DNA of 64,000 bases from an uncultured Actinoplanes sp. (GTDB lineage: Bacteria; Actinomycetota; Actinomycetes; Mycobacteriales; Micromonosporaceae). The notes beneath the pieces are model-generated. The model made no database searches and was not told where the DNA came from. It was given only the letters and a program-made list of their open reading frames with translations. Location: positions 12,557 through 76,556 of the forward strand of contig NZ_CAKUCL010000002.1 of assembly GCF_934643405.1 (NCBI RefSeq), written 5' to 3'. Shown here in pieces: positions 35,460-44,414 of this stretch (the first letter of the stretch is position 1; the number at the start of each line of letters is the position of its first letter). The position numbers and the translations under genes were made by a program.

Positions 35460-37208
35460 GTGCGCAAGGTATTGATCGCCAACCGTGGTGAGATCGCTGT
35501 CCGGGTCATCCGGGCCTGCCAGGACGCGGGCCTGTCCAGCGTCGCCGTCTATGCCGACAGCGACCGGGACGCTCCGCATGCCCGGCTGGCCGACGAGGCA
35601 TACGCGTTGGGGGGCGAGACGGCGGCGGAGACATATCTGCGCATCGACAAGCTGGTCGACGTCGCGTCCCGCAGCGGCGCCGACGCCGTGCACCCGGGTT
35701 ACGGGTTCCTCTCGGAGAACGCGGACTTCGCACAGGCGGTGCTGGACGCCGGGCTGACCTGGATCGGCCCGACCCCGCAGGCGATCCGCGACCTGGGCGA
35801 CAAGGTGACCGCGCGGCACATCGCGCAGCGGGCCGGCGCCCCGCTGGTGCCCGGCACGCCCGAGCCGGTCGCGGACGCGGAGGAGATCGTCGCGTTCGCC
35901 CGGCAGCACGGGCTGCCGGTGGCGATCAAGGCGGCGTTCGGCGGCGGCGGCCGCGGGCTCAAGGTGGCCCGCACGATCGAGGAGATCCCGTCGCTGTTCG
36001 AGAGCGCGACCCGTGAGGCGGTGGCCGCGTTCGGCCGCGGCGAGTGCTTCGTCGAGCGATACCTGGACCGGCCCCGCCACGTCGAGGCCCAGGTCCTGGC
36101 CGACACCCACGGCAACGTGATCGTGGTCGGCACCCGCGACTGCTCGCTGCAGCGCCGCCACCAGAAGCTGGTCGAGGAGGCGCCGGCGCCGTTCCTGAGC
36201 GACGAGCAGCGCGCGTCCATCCACGAGAGCGCGAAGGCGATCTGCCGCGAGGCCGGGTACCACGGCGCCGGCACGGTCGAATACCTGGTCGGCCAGGACG
36301 GCACCATCTCCTTCCTCGAGGTCAACACCCGACTGCAGGTGGAACACCCGGTGAGCGAGGAGACCGCCGGCCTCGATCTCGTACGGGAGCAGTTCCGCAT
36401 CGCCGACGGCGAGAAGCTGGACATCACGACCGATCCGGCGCCGCGCGGCCACGCGATCGAGTTCCGCATCAACGGCGAGGACCCGGGCCGCAACTTCCTG
36501 CCGGCGCCCGGTGCGGTCACGAAGCTGAGCTGGCCGTCCGGGCCGGGCGTCCGGGTGGACGCGGGGGTCGAGCAGGGCGACGTCGTCGGCGGCAACTTCG
36601 ACTCCCTCCTCGCGAAGATCATCGTCACCGGCGCCACCCGCGACGAGGCCCTGGAACGGGCCCGGCGGGTGCTGGACGAGACGACGATCGAGGGCATGGC
36701 CACGGTGCTGCCGTTCCATCGGGCGGTGGTGCGCGATCCCGCGTTCACGGCTTCGCCGTTCACCGTCCACACACGATGGATCGAGACGGAGTGGGAGGGC
36801 GGGATTCCGCCGTTCACCGGCGCGGCATCCGCGGACGGCGACCAGGCGGAGAGGGAGACCGTCGTGGTCGAGGTCGGCGGAAAGCGCCTGGAGGTGCGGC
36901 TGCCCAAGACCCTGCTGGCGAGTACGGCCGGGGGCGGCGGGCAGCGTCCGGCGCCTCGCCGGTCGGCCGGTGGGGCAGCGGCCTCCTCGGCGGGCGGAGC
37001 GGCGCTGACGGCGCCGATGCAGGGGACGATCGTGAAGGTGGCGGTGGCCGACGGCGATTCCGTCCAGGAGGGGGACGTGATCGTGGTGGTGGAGGCCATG
37101 AAGATGGAGCAGCCGTTGCAGGCTCACAAGGCGGGAACGGTCTCCGGCCTGGCCGTCGAGGTCGGCGGGACGGTCACCGCCGGAGCCGTCATCTGCACCA
37201 TCGAGTAG
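35460..37208 (+). CDS. Acyl-CoA carboxylase alpha subunit (biotin carboxylase + BCCP)
   Basis: 582 residues from GTG 35460. Biotin carboxylase domain (1-450): ANRGEIAVRVIRA, HPGYGFLSENADF, AAFGGGGRGLKV and FLEVNTRLQVEHPVSE. A Pro/Ala/Gly hinge follows, and the C-terminal biotinyl domain (510-582) carries biotinylated K548 in EAMKM. It is the AccA3-type subunit partnering AccD and AccE and modified by BirA, all encoded in this window. Its order after maf matches the usual actinobacterial arrangement. Confidence 0.97.
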   Translation: MRKVLIANRGEIAVRVIRACQDAGLSSVAVYADSDRDAPHARLADEAYALGGETAAETYLRIDKLVDVASRSGADAVHPGYGFLSENADFAQAVLDAGLTWIGPTPQAIRDLGDKVTARHIAQRAGAPLVPGTPEPVADAEEIVAFARQHGLPVAIKAAFGGGGRGLKVARTIEEIPSLFESATREAVAAFGRGECFVERYLDRPRHVEAQVLADTHGNVIVVGTRDCSLQRRHQKLVEEAPAPFLSDEQRASIHESAKAICREAGYHGAGTVEYLVGQDGTISFLEVNTRLQVEHPVSEETAGLDLVREQFRIADGEKLDITTDPAPRGHAIEFRINGEDPGRNFLPAPGAVTKLSWPSGPGVRVDAGVEQGDVVGGNFDSLLAKIIVTGATRDEALERARRVLDETTIEGMATVLPFHRAVVRDPAFTASPFTVHTRWIETEWEGGIPPFTGAASADGDQAERETVVVEVGGKRLEVRLPKTLLASTAGGGGQRPAPRRSAGGAAASSAGGAALTAPMQGTIVKVAVADGDSVQEGDVIVVVEAMKMEQPLQAHKAGTVSGLAVEVGGTVTAGAVICTIE

Positions 37209-37228
37209 GGCGTCGCCCGGCGGACGGG

Positions 37229-37789
37229 TCAGGCAGTCGTGGACAGCCGGTAGCGCAGCTTCTCGTCCAGCCGGTCGAGAAAGATGCCGCCGTTGGCCTC
37301 TATCACCCGGCGGGAGGCCACGTTGCCGGCGTCGCAGGTGATCAGGGCCTCGGTCAGGCCTCGACGGGCGGCCCACGGCCGTGCGGCGGCCAGCATGGCG
37401 GTGGCATGGCCGCGGCGGCGGGCCGACGGCCGTACGTCGTAGCCGATGTGGCCGTTCCGTTCGCCGATGCGCCCCGGGGCCAGGCGGTGGCGGATCGCCA
37501 GGCGGCCCAGATACTCCTCGCCGGCGACCCACCACAGGGTCGTGGTCGGGACGAAGGCCTCCGGGCGCGGGGTCTCCGCCAGTTCCTGCGCCCGCACCGA
37601 CTCCACGAAGCGGGCGAAGACGGCCGGGGCCGACCAGCGGTCGCCGAACATCCGGATGTCCCGGCCGACGTTGCTCTGATCGTCGGCCGCGCCGCGACCC
37701 TCGGCCACGTACTCGGCCATCGCGGTCAGGAACGACGGCCGCAGGTCGGCGGTGGGCAACACGAACGTGGGCGAGGGTGAGGCGGACAC
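37229..37789 (-). CDS. GNAT-family N-acetyltransferase
   Basis: 186 residues from 37789. The acetyl-CoA site is seen as YDVRPSARRRGHATAMLAAA (about 124-143), the R/Q-x-x-G-x-A of the family with G replaced by RRGHA. TLWWVAGEEYLGRLAIRHRL precedes it. The C-terminal ITCDAGNVASRRVIEANGG is a typical GNAT beta4-alpha4. Related to RimJ/RimL-like acetyltransferases of unknown substrate. Convergent with accA (20 bases between stops). Confidence 0.85.
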   Translation of the reverse strand: MSASPSPTFVLPTADLRPSFLTAMAEYVAEGRGAADDQSNVGRDIRMFGDRWSAPAVFARFVESVRAQELAETPRPEAFVPTTTLWWVAGEEYLGRLAIRHRLAPGRIGERNGHIGYDVRPSARRRGHATAMLAAARPWAARRGLTEALITCDAGNVASRRVIEANGGIFLDRLDEKLRYRLSTTA

Positions 37790-38344
37790 AAACGGTCAGG
37801 GTAGGCCGGCCGAGGTGGTCCGCCGGCAGCCGCATCGACGCCGGCCGGTGGAAGGTCACCGGCGGCGCGCCGGCGGATCTCACCGGGCTCGATGGAGGCG
37901 AAGATCACCCGGTCAGCGGCGGCAGCGGGGCCTTGGCCGAATCGTGATCCTCGGCCGCACCGTCCGATCCCCGACAACAACGGCGGCACGCTCGACAAAG
38001 GCCACCCGGGACGCGGCCGCGGCACGGCTCCGGCGCGGTGCGGAGAATGAGGCCGGGAATGTCGGACATGGTGAGTGAAATCGATAGGCAAGGGCCGTCG
38101 GTACGGGACCTACCGACGGCCCACCGCCGGCACACCGAGAACGGGGGACCCGGCGTCTCCGGCGAGTCTCACGGTACGCCCGAGTCGCGACTGTCCAAAA
38201 CCGGCCAGGGTTCGACGCCATACCGTGTCCGGTCTCACCGGTGCCGGGACGCGATCAAGGAGCATGCTGAAACACAGCACTTTCTCAGGTGGGTTGACCG
38301 ATGATGTCGGGAAGCCCCGACCGAGCCGCGAGGTGGCCTTTCCG
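37790..38344. other. 555-base stretch without a convincing gene
   Basis: Divergent region between the acetyltransferase and the DedA gene. Open frames on both strands are Arg-rich and lack start signals. It contains a perfect 12-base inverted repeat (38092-38122) and a GGGGGACCC run at 38143. Nothing else recognisable. Confidence 0.5.
38092..38122. repeat. Perfect 12-bp inverted repeat
   Basis: GGGCCGTCGGTA (38092-38103), a seven-base loop, then TACCGACGGCCC (38111-38122). It lies about 220 bases before the DedA start. It could be an RNA leader hairpin, a terminator of an unseen transcript or an operator. Confidence 0.6.
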
Positions 38345-39130
38345 ATGACCGATCTGTTGACCATGATGGCAGCACCGGCATGGGCATACCTTGCTCTCTT
38401 CGGTTTCCTCGCCGTCGATGCGATGGTGCCCGTGGTGCCCATCCAGGCCATCATGATCACCTCGGGCGCGCTGACGATCTACGGCAACCTCAGCCTCCCG
38501 CTGGTGATCCTGGTCGGCGCGCTGGGCATGTTCACCGGCGACTCGATCGCGGTGATGCTGGGCCGGTCGTCGGCCGGGCGGATCGGCCGCGGCTGGCTGA
38601 ACGGGCGGCTGTGCACGCTTCGCAAGAAGGTCGGCCCCACCGAGGAGAAGACGGAGTCGAAGACCAAGCGGGCGGCCGAGCGGTTCACCCGCGGCCTGCG
38701 CCGGCCGGGGCCACTGGTGCTGCTGCTCTGCCGTTTCGTTCCCGGCGGCCGGATGGCCGCCGGTTTCCACGTCGGCCGCACCGGCTACCCGGTCAAGAAA
38801 TTCATCCTGTACGACGGCTTGGCCGCGCTCGCCTGGTCGACGTACGGCGGCCTGGTCGGCCACGTCGGCGGCACCGCGATCACCCAGTCCGCGTGGCGGC
38901 TGTTCGCGATCGCGGCCTCCGCCGCCATCGTGTTCGGCACGGCCGGCTGGATCCTCGCCCTGTTCGGCGGCCGTAAGGAAGCGGCCGCGCAGGCGCAGGC
39001 GGCGAACAAGGCCGACGCCAAGGCCGCCGAGGCCCGCAAGGCCGACGTCAACGCCGAGCTCACTGCAATTCGTGCTGCATCAGCTGACGCGCCGCTTCCG
39101 CGATCGACCCCGACAATGACGGGTAGATAG
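38345..39130 (+). CDS. DedA-family membrane protein
   Basis: 261 residues from ATG 38345, with GAGGTGG upstream; ATG 38264 is also in frame. TM segments are near 10-30, 40-70, 120-150, 160-180 and 185-205. DedA features: IQAIMITSGALTIYG, GALGMFTGDSIAVMLGR, and LLLCRFVPGGRMAAGFHVGRTGYPVKKF containing the conserved F-x-R/G-R pattern. A charged Ala/Lys/Glu tail follows from about 210. DedA proteins are linked to undecaprenyl-phosphate or phospholipid flipping. The C-terminal 71 bases overlap the end of lpdA on the other strand. Confidence 0.85.
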   Translation: MTDLLTMMAAPAWAYLALFGFLAVDAMVPVVPIQAIMITSGALTIYGNLSLPLVILVGALGMFTGDSIAVMLGRSSAGRIGRGWLNGRLCTLRKKVGPTEEKTESKTKRAAERFTRGLRRPGPLVLLLCRFVPGGRMAAGFHVGRTGYPVKKFILYDGLAALAWSTYGGLVGHVGGTAITQSAWRLFAIAASAAIVFGTAGWILALFGGRKEAAAQAQAANKADAKAAEARKADVNAELTAIRAASADAPLPRSTPTMTGR

Positions 39131-40460
39131 TGATCGTGTGGGCCAGCTGGTCCACCGTCAGGTTGTTCTCGATCGCCATCGTGATGGGCAGGATCAGCTC
39201 GCTCGCCTTCGGCGCGACCACCACGCCGCCCACGATCTGACCGGTCGCCGGCCGGCAGAACAGCTTCACGAACCCGTCCTGCAGCCCGGCCATCTTGGCC
39301 CGGGCGTTGCCGGTCAGCGGCAGCATCACCTGGCGCGCCGGCACCCGGCCCGCGTCCACGTCGTTCTGCGAGACGCCGACCGTGGCCAGCTCCGGGTCGG
39401 TGAACACGTTCCCCGAGACGGTCCGCAGCCGCAGCGGCGCCACCGCCTCGCCCATCGCGTGCCAGACCGCGATCCGCCCCTGCATGGCGGCCACGCTGGC
39501 CAGGGCCAGCACCCCGGTGCAGTCACCGGCCGCGTAGATGCCGGGCACGTTCGTCCGGGACACCCGGTCCACGGTCACGTATCCGCCGTCGCCCACCTCC
39601 ACGCCGTACTCGGCAAGCCCCAGGTCCGCGGTGTTCGGCACCGCACCGACCGCGATGAGCGCGTGGGACGCCTCGATCTCCCGGCCGTCGGCGAGAGTGA
39701 CCAGGACACCGTCGCCGGTGTTGACCACCGACTTGCCGCGCGACTGGTTCAGGATCGTCATGCCGCGATCGCGGAACACCCGCTCGATGGCCATCGCCGC
39801 GTCGGCGTCCTCGTGCGGCATCACGCGCTCGCGGCTGGAGACCAGCGTGACCCGGGAACCCATCGCCAGGTACGCGCTGGCGAACTCGGCGCCGGTCACA
39901 CCCGACCCGATCACCACCAGGTGCGACGGCAGCTCGGTCAGGTCGTACAGCTGACGCCAGTCGAGGATGCGCACGCCGTCCGGCTTGGCGGTCGGCAGCA
40001 CCCGCGGGGTGGCGCCGGTGGCGATCAGCACGGTGTCGGCGTCCACCGCGTACGTCTCGCCGCCTTCGGGAGTGATCAGCACCTGGTGGGTGTGCCCGAG
40101 GGTGTCCTCGCCGAGGCGCGCCCGGCCGGCCACCACGTCCACCCCGACCTTGACCAGCTTGGCCTGGATGTCGCCGGACTGGGCGAGCGCCAGCCGCTTG
40201 ACCCGCTCGTTGACCGCCACCGCGTCCACCGTCACCGCGTCCACCCCGGCGGACCGGATGCCGAACCGCTCGTTGTGGCGGTACCCGGTCATCACCTCGG
40301 AGCTGGCGATGAACGTCTTGGACGGCACGCAGTCGGTCAGCACGCAGGCGCCGCCCGGACCGGCCTCCTCGACGAGGGTGACGTCCGCGTCGAGTTGCGC
40401 GGCGACCAGAGCGGCCTCATATCCGCCCGGTCCCCCACCAATGATCACGATCCGGCTCAC
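39060..40460 (-). CDS. lpdA: LpdA-like FAD pyridine-nucleotide oxidoreductase
   Basis: 466 residues from GTG 40460, preceded by GGAG. FAD motif VIIGGGPGGYEAAL (5-18), NAD(P) motif VIGSGVTGAEFAS and second FAD motif GIYAAGDCTG. C39 and C44 make a CX4C pair in the active site loop. The C-terminal end has YPSLSGSIAEAA where true lipoamide dehydrogenases carry the HPT-E motif, so the catalytic His-Glu pair is missing. It resembles M. tuberculosis LpdA (Rv3303c), a quinone reductase, more than an E3 subunit. From memory that protein lacks the first cysteine; this one has both. Confidence 0.88.
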   Translation of the reverse strand: MSRIVIIGGGPGGYEAALVAAQLDADVTLVEEAGPGGACVLTDCVPSKTFIASSEVMTGYRHNERFGIRSAGVDAVTVDAVAVNERVKRLALAQSGDIQAKLVKVGVDVVAGRARLGEDTLGHTHQVLITPEGGETYAVDADTVLIATGATPRVLPTAKPDGVRILDWRQLYDLTELPSHLVVIGSGVTGAEFASAYLAMGSRVTLVSSRERVMPHEDADAAMAIERVFRDRGMTILNQSRGKSVVNTGDGVLVTLADGREIEASHALIAVGAVPNTADLGLAEYGVEVGDGGYVTVDRVSRTNVPGIYAAGDCTGVLALASVAAMQGRIAVWHAMGEAVAPLRLRTVSGNVFTDPELATVGVSQNDVDAGRVPARQVMLPLTGNARAKMAGLQDGFVKLFCRPATGQIVGGVVVAPKASELILPITMAIENNLTVDQLAHTITIYPSLSGSIAEAARQLMQHELQ

Positions 40461-40546
40461 GGCGCTCCTACCTCTTCCACAGCAACTGTGCCGACACGCA
40501 CTCCTTGTATTCTCCACTACCGCCCGGTGCGGCTATCGTCATCGCC

Positions 40547-41008
40547 GTGCGTCATTACGCCGCGTATGGCTCAAACCTCGACCCGGCCCGCATGCGGGCC
40601 TACTGTCCGCACTCGCCCATGGTGGGCGTGGGGTGGATAGAAGGCTGGCGCCTGACCTTCGCCGGAGACGGGGAAATGGGCTGGGAGGGCGCGGTGACGA
40701 CGATCGTCGAGTCGCCCGGCGACCGGGTCTTCGTCTCGCTCTACGACGTGCATCCGTGGGATGCGTCACAACTCGACGAGGTCGAGGGCGTCGCCGCGGG
40801 TGCTTACCAGAAGCTCACCGTGCGTGTATCGACGCTGGAGGGTGAGTTCAGCGCCTGGGTGTACGTCTACGACGGTTACGAGGGTGGCCTGCCCACCACG
40901 TGGTACCTCTCCGAGATCGCCAACGCGGCGGAGAAGGCCGGTGCTCCGGACGACTACGTGGCCGAACTGCGGCGCCGCCCGACCCGTACGTCAACTCCGG
41001 AGGTCTGA
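40547..41008 (+). CDS. Gamma-glutamylcyclotransferase-like (GGCT/AIG2) protein
   Basis: 153 residues from GTG 40547. YGSNL (7-11) is the substrate-binding motif and E80 in LDEVEGV is the expected catalytic glutamate. VYVYDGYEGGLPTTWYL is the conserved second half. The family releases 5-oxoproline from gamma-glutamyl peptides. The last 18 bases overlap the stop end of the convergent acetyltransferase gene. Confidence 0.87.
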   Translation: MRHYAAYGSNLDPARMRAYCPHSPMVGVGWIEGWRLTFAGDGEMGWEGAVTTIVESPGDRVFVSLYDVHPWDASQLDEVEGVAAGAYQKLTVRVSTLEGEFSAWVYVYDGYEGGLPTTWYLSEIANAAEKAGAPDDYVAELRRRPTRTSTPEV

Positions 41009-41941
41009 GGGCCGCACGCTGATCTGGTAGATGTTCGCCTGGTAGAGCGGCTTCATGCCGACGGCGTGGTACAGCCGCGCCGCTTCGGTCGGGTTCGCCA
41101 GATCGACGCCCAGCCCGGCCTTGACGCATCCCTTGCCCGCGTAGACGGCGAAGGCCCGGCGCAGCAGCGCCTCCCCCACACCCCTTCTCCGGTACGGCCG
41201 GAGCACCGCGAGCCGTTTGACCCATCCCTCGCCGTCCGGCTTTCCGCTGTCCGAGGACTGGAGCACGCCGACGATCCGGCCGTCGGCCTCGGCCACGAAC
41301 CACTCGTCGAAGGACAGCGTCTCCTCGTCGTCGAGCTGCCGGCGCCACACGTCGTAGCCCGGGCTCGGATGGTCGGAGTCGAGGAACGCCTCCTCGATCA
41401 CGGCGTGGAACGCTCGCATCTCGGCCTCGTCCTCCGCCCGTACGGTGCGCAGGGAGACGCCCCCGGGAGCCGGCGGCGTCCCGATCGCGTCCAGGGACAT
41501 CTGCATCCGGGCATGCTGCTTCACGAAGACGAACCCGGCGTCGGTGAGCGCGTGGATGTACGGCGTCTCGGTCGGGATCGCTCCGGCGCGCACCTCGTAC
41601 GGATCGTGGCCCAACGCGGCCGCGCGCTCCCGCATCCGGTCGATCAGCAGCGCGAGCAGCGGCCGTTGAGCCGGCAGGCCGCGGCCGGGCCAGACGTAGA
41701 CCTCGATGAAGTCGCGGTGGCCGCCACCCGGATTGTTCGGGTATCCCCAGCCGACGATCGTTCCGGCCGGGTCGAGGGCGACCACGCCGAGCGGGTCGGC
41801 CAAGGCCTCGCGCACGTCGTCGACCGTGAAGTCGGGCTCGCCGACCGCCGCGACGTCGCTGGCGTGCGTCAGCGCGAGGAGGGCGGGCACGTCGTCCGAC
41901 GTCGGTCGGCGGAGGGTCCAGCCCTCGGGCAGCGCGGTCAC
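40991..41941 (-). CDS. Tandem GNAT acetyltransferase
   Basis: About 316 residues from GTG 41941; the start is a judgement, since the frame remains open upstream through the neighbouring gene. Two GNAT modules: a degenerate N-terminal one (about 1-150) and an intact C-terminal one (about 160-316) with VKRLAVLRPYRRRGVGEALLRRAF (the R/Q-x-x-G-x-G/A site) and GVDLANPTEAARLYHAVGM. Mycothiol synthase shows the same double-GNAT plan, but the key residues cannot be assigned, so substrate is unknown. Confidence 0.8.
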   Translation of the reverse strand: MTALPEGWTLRRPTSDDVPALLALTHASDVAAVGEPDFTVDDVREALADPLGVVALDPAGTIVGWGYPNNPGGGHRDFIEVYVWPGRGLPAQRPLLALLIDRMRERAAALGHDPYEVRAGAIPTETPYIHALTDAGFVFVKQHARMQMSLDAIGTPPAPGGVSLRTVRAEDEAEMRAFHAVIEEAFLDSDHPSPGYDVWRRQLDDEETLSFDEWFVAEADGRIVGVLQSSDSGKPDGEGWVKRLAVLRPYRRRGVGEALLRRAFAVYAGKGCVKAGLGVDLANPTEAARLYHAVGMKPLYQANIYQISVRPSDLRS

Positions 41942-41982
41942 CGGGGCATCGGACCACGCCGGCGACCGGCGCGTCGAGTGAG

Positions 41983-42720
41983 TTACCGCGCCAGCCGGTG
42001 GCTCAGCGACTCGAGCAGCCCGATCAGCTCCACGCGTTCGGCCGCGTCGAGTGCCGCGTATGCCTGCCCGGCCAGGGAGTCGGTCACCGAGTTCGCCCAC
42101 AACAGACGCCGTACGATCGGGCCGGCCGGCGGATAGGGCGGCTGCCAGCCGAAGGCGACCGCCCCGGTCTCGCCCTCCGGCCCCGCGATGATCGCCTCCA
42201 ACGGGGACAGACCGCTGGCCCGCACCGCCACCACGTGCACGCCGAGGCGGTGTTCCTGAAGCAGGTGCAGCATCACCGCGGCCTGCGCGCCGGCCGCCTG
42301 ATCCGGCACCGGCATGGCCCGCCAGGCCGCGAACAGCGGCAGCCCGGCACAGTCCACCGAGGTCACCACCCGCCGGGTCAGCTCCAGCAACCGGTTCAGC
42401 CGGGGGAAGCCGCCGAGCTGCTCGGCGCCCCACGTGCACAGCTCGTGCAGATGCCAGGTGGCGACCTCCATCGGAGCCGAGCTCTTCGCGGTCGCCTCCC
42501 AACCGTCCACAACGGCCTCCGGGGCGATGAAGCCGATCGCGGCGGCCACGGTCTCGGGGCGGACATCGCCGAGGGCTCCGGCCCGCGCGGACACGTGGTA
42601 CGCCCATCCGGAGAGGCCCAGCAGGCGCGCGCGGCGCAGTGTCTGGGGCGACTCGGCGAAGGCACCGACGATCGTTGCGAGTCCCGTCTTGGCGTTGGCG
42701 GCAGCCTGTTCGGGGGTCAC
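41983..42720 (-). CDS. SCO6745-type helical protein
   Basis: 245 residues from GTG 42720. All-helical, beginning TPEQAAANAKTGLATIVGAF with RRARLLGLSGWAYHVSARAGALGDV shortly after. The two-part pattern resembles actinobacterial proteins annotated SCO6745-family or as helix-turn-helix proteins. No catalytic residues recognised. It lies 41 bases before the acetyltransferase gene on the same strand. Family assignment is from memory of the N-terminal pattern. Confidence 0.65.
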   Translation of the reverse strand: MTPEQAAANAKTGLATIVGAFAESPQTLRRARLLGLSGWAYHVSARAGALGDVRPETVAAAIGFIAPEAVVDGWEATAKSSAPMEVATWHLHELCTWGAEQLGGFPRLNRLLELTRRVVTSVDCAGLPLFAAWRAMPVPDQAAGAQAAVMLHLLQEHRLGVHVVAVRASGLSPLEAIIAGPEGETGAVAFGWQPPYPPAGPIVRRLLWANSVTDSLAGQAYAALDAAERVELIGLLESLSHRLAR

Positions 42721-42787
42721 CCGCCCGATTCTGCTCTCCCTGACCGGATCTGGAAAATATTCTTCCCGACCGGCACGACGTTTCCGA

Positions 42788-43693
42788 TCAATCCGTCTCG
42801 TCTGATTCGAGGTCCTCCAAGGCGGCCTGGACGTCACCGACCCGTCGCCGGGCGGCCGCCGCGTCCCGTTCCGCGGCCCGTCGTGCCTGCTTGCGCCGCG
42901 CCACGTCGGCCTGCGCCTCGGTGCGGCGCCGTTCCAGCTCGGCCAGTTCCGCGTCCAGGTCCTCGACCAGGTGGCCGGCGTCGCGCTCGGCCGCCTCCGC
43001 CTTCTCCAGCTGCTCGTCGGCGCGGCGTTCGGCGGCCTGCGCGGTGCTCAGCTCGCGGCGCAGCTCCCGTTTGCGTTGCTCTTGCTCCCGGCGGCGGCGT
43101 TCGGCGGCGGCCTTCTCCCGGGCGTTCTGCTGGGGAAACTCGAGGACCTCGGCCTCGTCCGGCTCGTCCTCGTCCTCGTCGTCCTCGCCGGTCACCAGCC
43201 GCAACCGTGGCCGCGGGACCTCGCCGAACCCCGCATAGGTCGCCGCCCGGATCAGTCGCCCGGTGCGCACCTGCGCGGCGATCTCCGGCTCGGCCAGCGC
43301 CGCGGTCAGCGTCGCCTCCACCTCGTTCAGCGGCAGCTTGACCGACGGCTGCTCGGCCTGGGCCAGGCCGCGGGCGGCCGCGACCAGCGCCGACACCACC
43401 TGGCGGCGTTGCGCGGTGAGCTCCCGCAACGCGTTGCCCTGCAGACCGCGCTGGGCCTCGCGCAGGGCCGCGGACAGGTCGACCAGCTCGTCGATCAGAT
43501 CCGGCCGGCGCAGCGCGAGCAGATTGACCACCCAGGCGGCGACCGTCGGCTTCTTCAGGGCGGCCAGACGTTTCGCGGTGGCCTTGTCGCCGGACTTGCG
43601 GGCCTCTTCGATCGCCGCGGTGCGGGCCGCCACGAAACCGTCCGGCGGCGCCTCGTAGAGCCGCTGGATGACTTCGTCGGTCGCGCTGGGCAC
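42788..43693 (-). CDS. Coiled-coil protein of unknown function
   Basis: 301 residues from GTG 43693, two bases after the stop of the MBL-fold gene. The N-terminal half (1-165) is helical with AKRLAALKKPTVAAWVVNLLA, which looks like a conserved block. An acidic run (DDEDEDEPDE) is followed by a long Arg/Glu/Ala coiled coil (about 185-290). There is no membrane segment. Probably a cytosolic structural or scaffold protein. Co-transcription with the MBL gene is likely. Confidence 0.75.
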   Translation of the reverse strand: MPSATDEVIQRLYEAPPDGFVAARTAAIEEARKSGDKATAKRLAALKKPTVAAWVVNLLALRRPDLIDELVDLSAALREAQRGLQGNALRELTAQRRQVVSALVAAARGLAQAEQPSVKLPLNEVEATLTAALAEPEIAAQVRTGRLIRAATYAGFGEVPRPRLRLVTGEDDEDEDEPDEAEVLEFPQQNAREKAAAERRRREQEQRKRELRRELSTAQAAERRADEQLEKAEAAERDAGHLVEDLDAELAELERRRTEAQADVARRKQARRAAERDAAAARRRVGDVQAALEDLESDETD

Positions 43694-43695
43694 GG

Positions 43696-44331
43696 TCAGT
43701 CGATTGTCGTTCCGGGCGCGAGGTGCGCGTACGTCGTACCGGAAAGGCGCTCGAGGTGCCCGTCGGAGACCTTCGCCCCGGTCTCGGTGAGCAGCGCGTC
43801 GTGCAGGGCGAAGGCGCGGCCGGGCCGGACCGCGCGGACGAAGTCGATCGACTCCATCAGCTTCATCCACGGCGCGTTCAACGGCACGAACAACGTGTCC
43901 ACCTCGGTGTCCTCGGGAACGGTGAACGAATCGCCGGGATGGAAGAGATTGGTGGTGCCGTCGCCGACCAGGAACGCGACGTTCACGATCTGCGGGATGT
44001 CGGGGTGGATCACCGCGTGCTGCCCGCCGAACGTACGGACCTGGTAGCCCGCCGCCTCGAACTCCTGGCCGGGCTCGACGGCCGTCGAGATCTCGGCCAG
44101 TCCCGCGACGGTGGCCAGGACGTCCGCGTGGGCGAAGAGGCGAAGTCCTGGGCGGGCGGTCGCGGCCTCGGTCAGGGCGCCGGCGTCCACGTGGTCGACG
44201 TGCTCGTGGGTGAGCAGCACCGCGTCCGCCCCGTCCAGAGCGGACCGCTCGCTGAACATGCCCGGGTCGACGACCAGCACGCCCGCGCCTTCCACCCGCA
44301 GACAGGAATGCGTGAACTTCGTGATGCGCAC
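43696..44331 (-). CDS. MBL-fold metal-dependent hydrolase (UlaG-like)
   Basis: 211 residues from ATG 44331. The metal motif THEHVDHVDA (about 41-50) is the H-x-H-x-D-H of metallo-beta-lactamase folds. FTHSCLRVE at the N-terminus, the late FHPGDS and the histidine in FALHDALL fit the UlaG/YtkL-type single-domain hydrolases. The substrate is unknown. Forms a two-gene unit with the coiled-coil gene downstream. Confidence 0.88.
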   Translation of the reverse strand: MRITKFTHSCLRVEGAGVLVVDPGMFSERSALDGADAVLLTHEHVDHVDAGALTEAATARPGLRLFAHADVLATVAGLAEISTAVEPGQEFEAAGYQVRTFGGQHAVIHPDIPQIVNVAFLVGDGTTNLFHPGDSFTVPEDTEVDTLFVPLNAPWMKLMESIDFVRAVRPGRAFALHDALLTETGAKVSDGHLERLSGTTYAHLAPGTTID

Positions 44332-44414
44332 GGGATCCCTCCGCTACCGATTCGTAATGGCTTACCTCGCAGTCTGCCGGAACCGAAACTGACACGCCGT
44401 ACGTCCCAGCGGCC

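Noticed and set aside
37208..37219. GGGCGTCGCCC as an accA terminator
   Set aside because: The loop would be a single base and the stem only five pairs, so it is not a plausible hairpin.
35397..37883. Long minus-strand open frame opposite accA
   Set aside because: Antisense shadow of the biotin carboxylase gene, with no domain; the two real genes on either side account for the region.
38136..38160. GAGAACGGGGGACCC, similar to the 5' block of the ydaO (c-di-AMP) riboswitch
   Set aside because: The GGGGUGAA and CGUCAGCUAACC blocks of the family are missing downstream, so it is probably chance in G/C-rich DNA.
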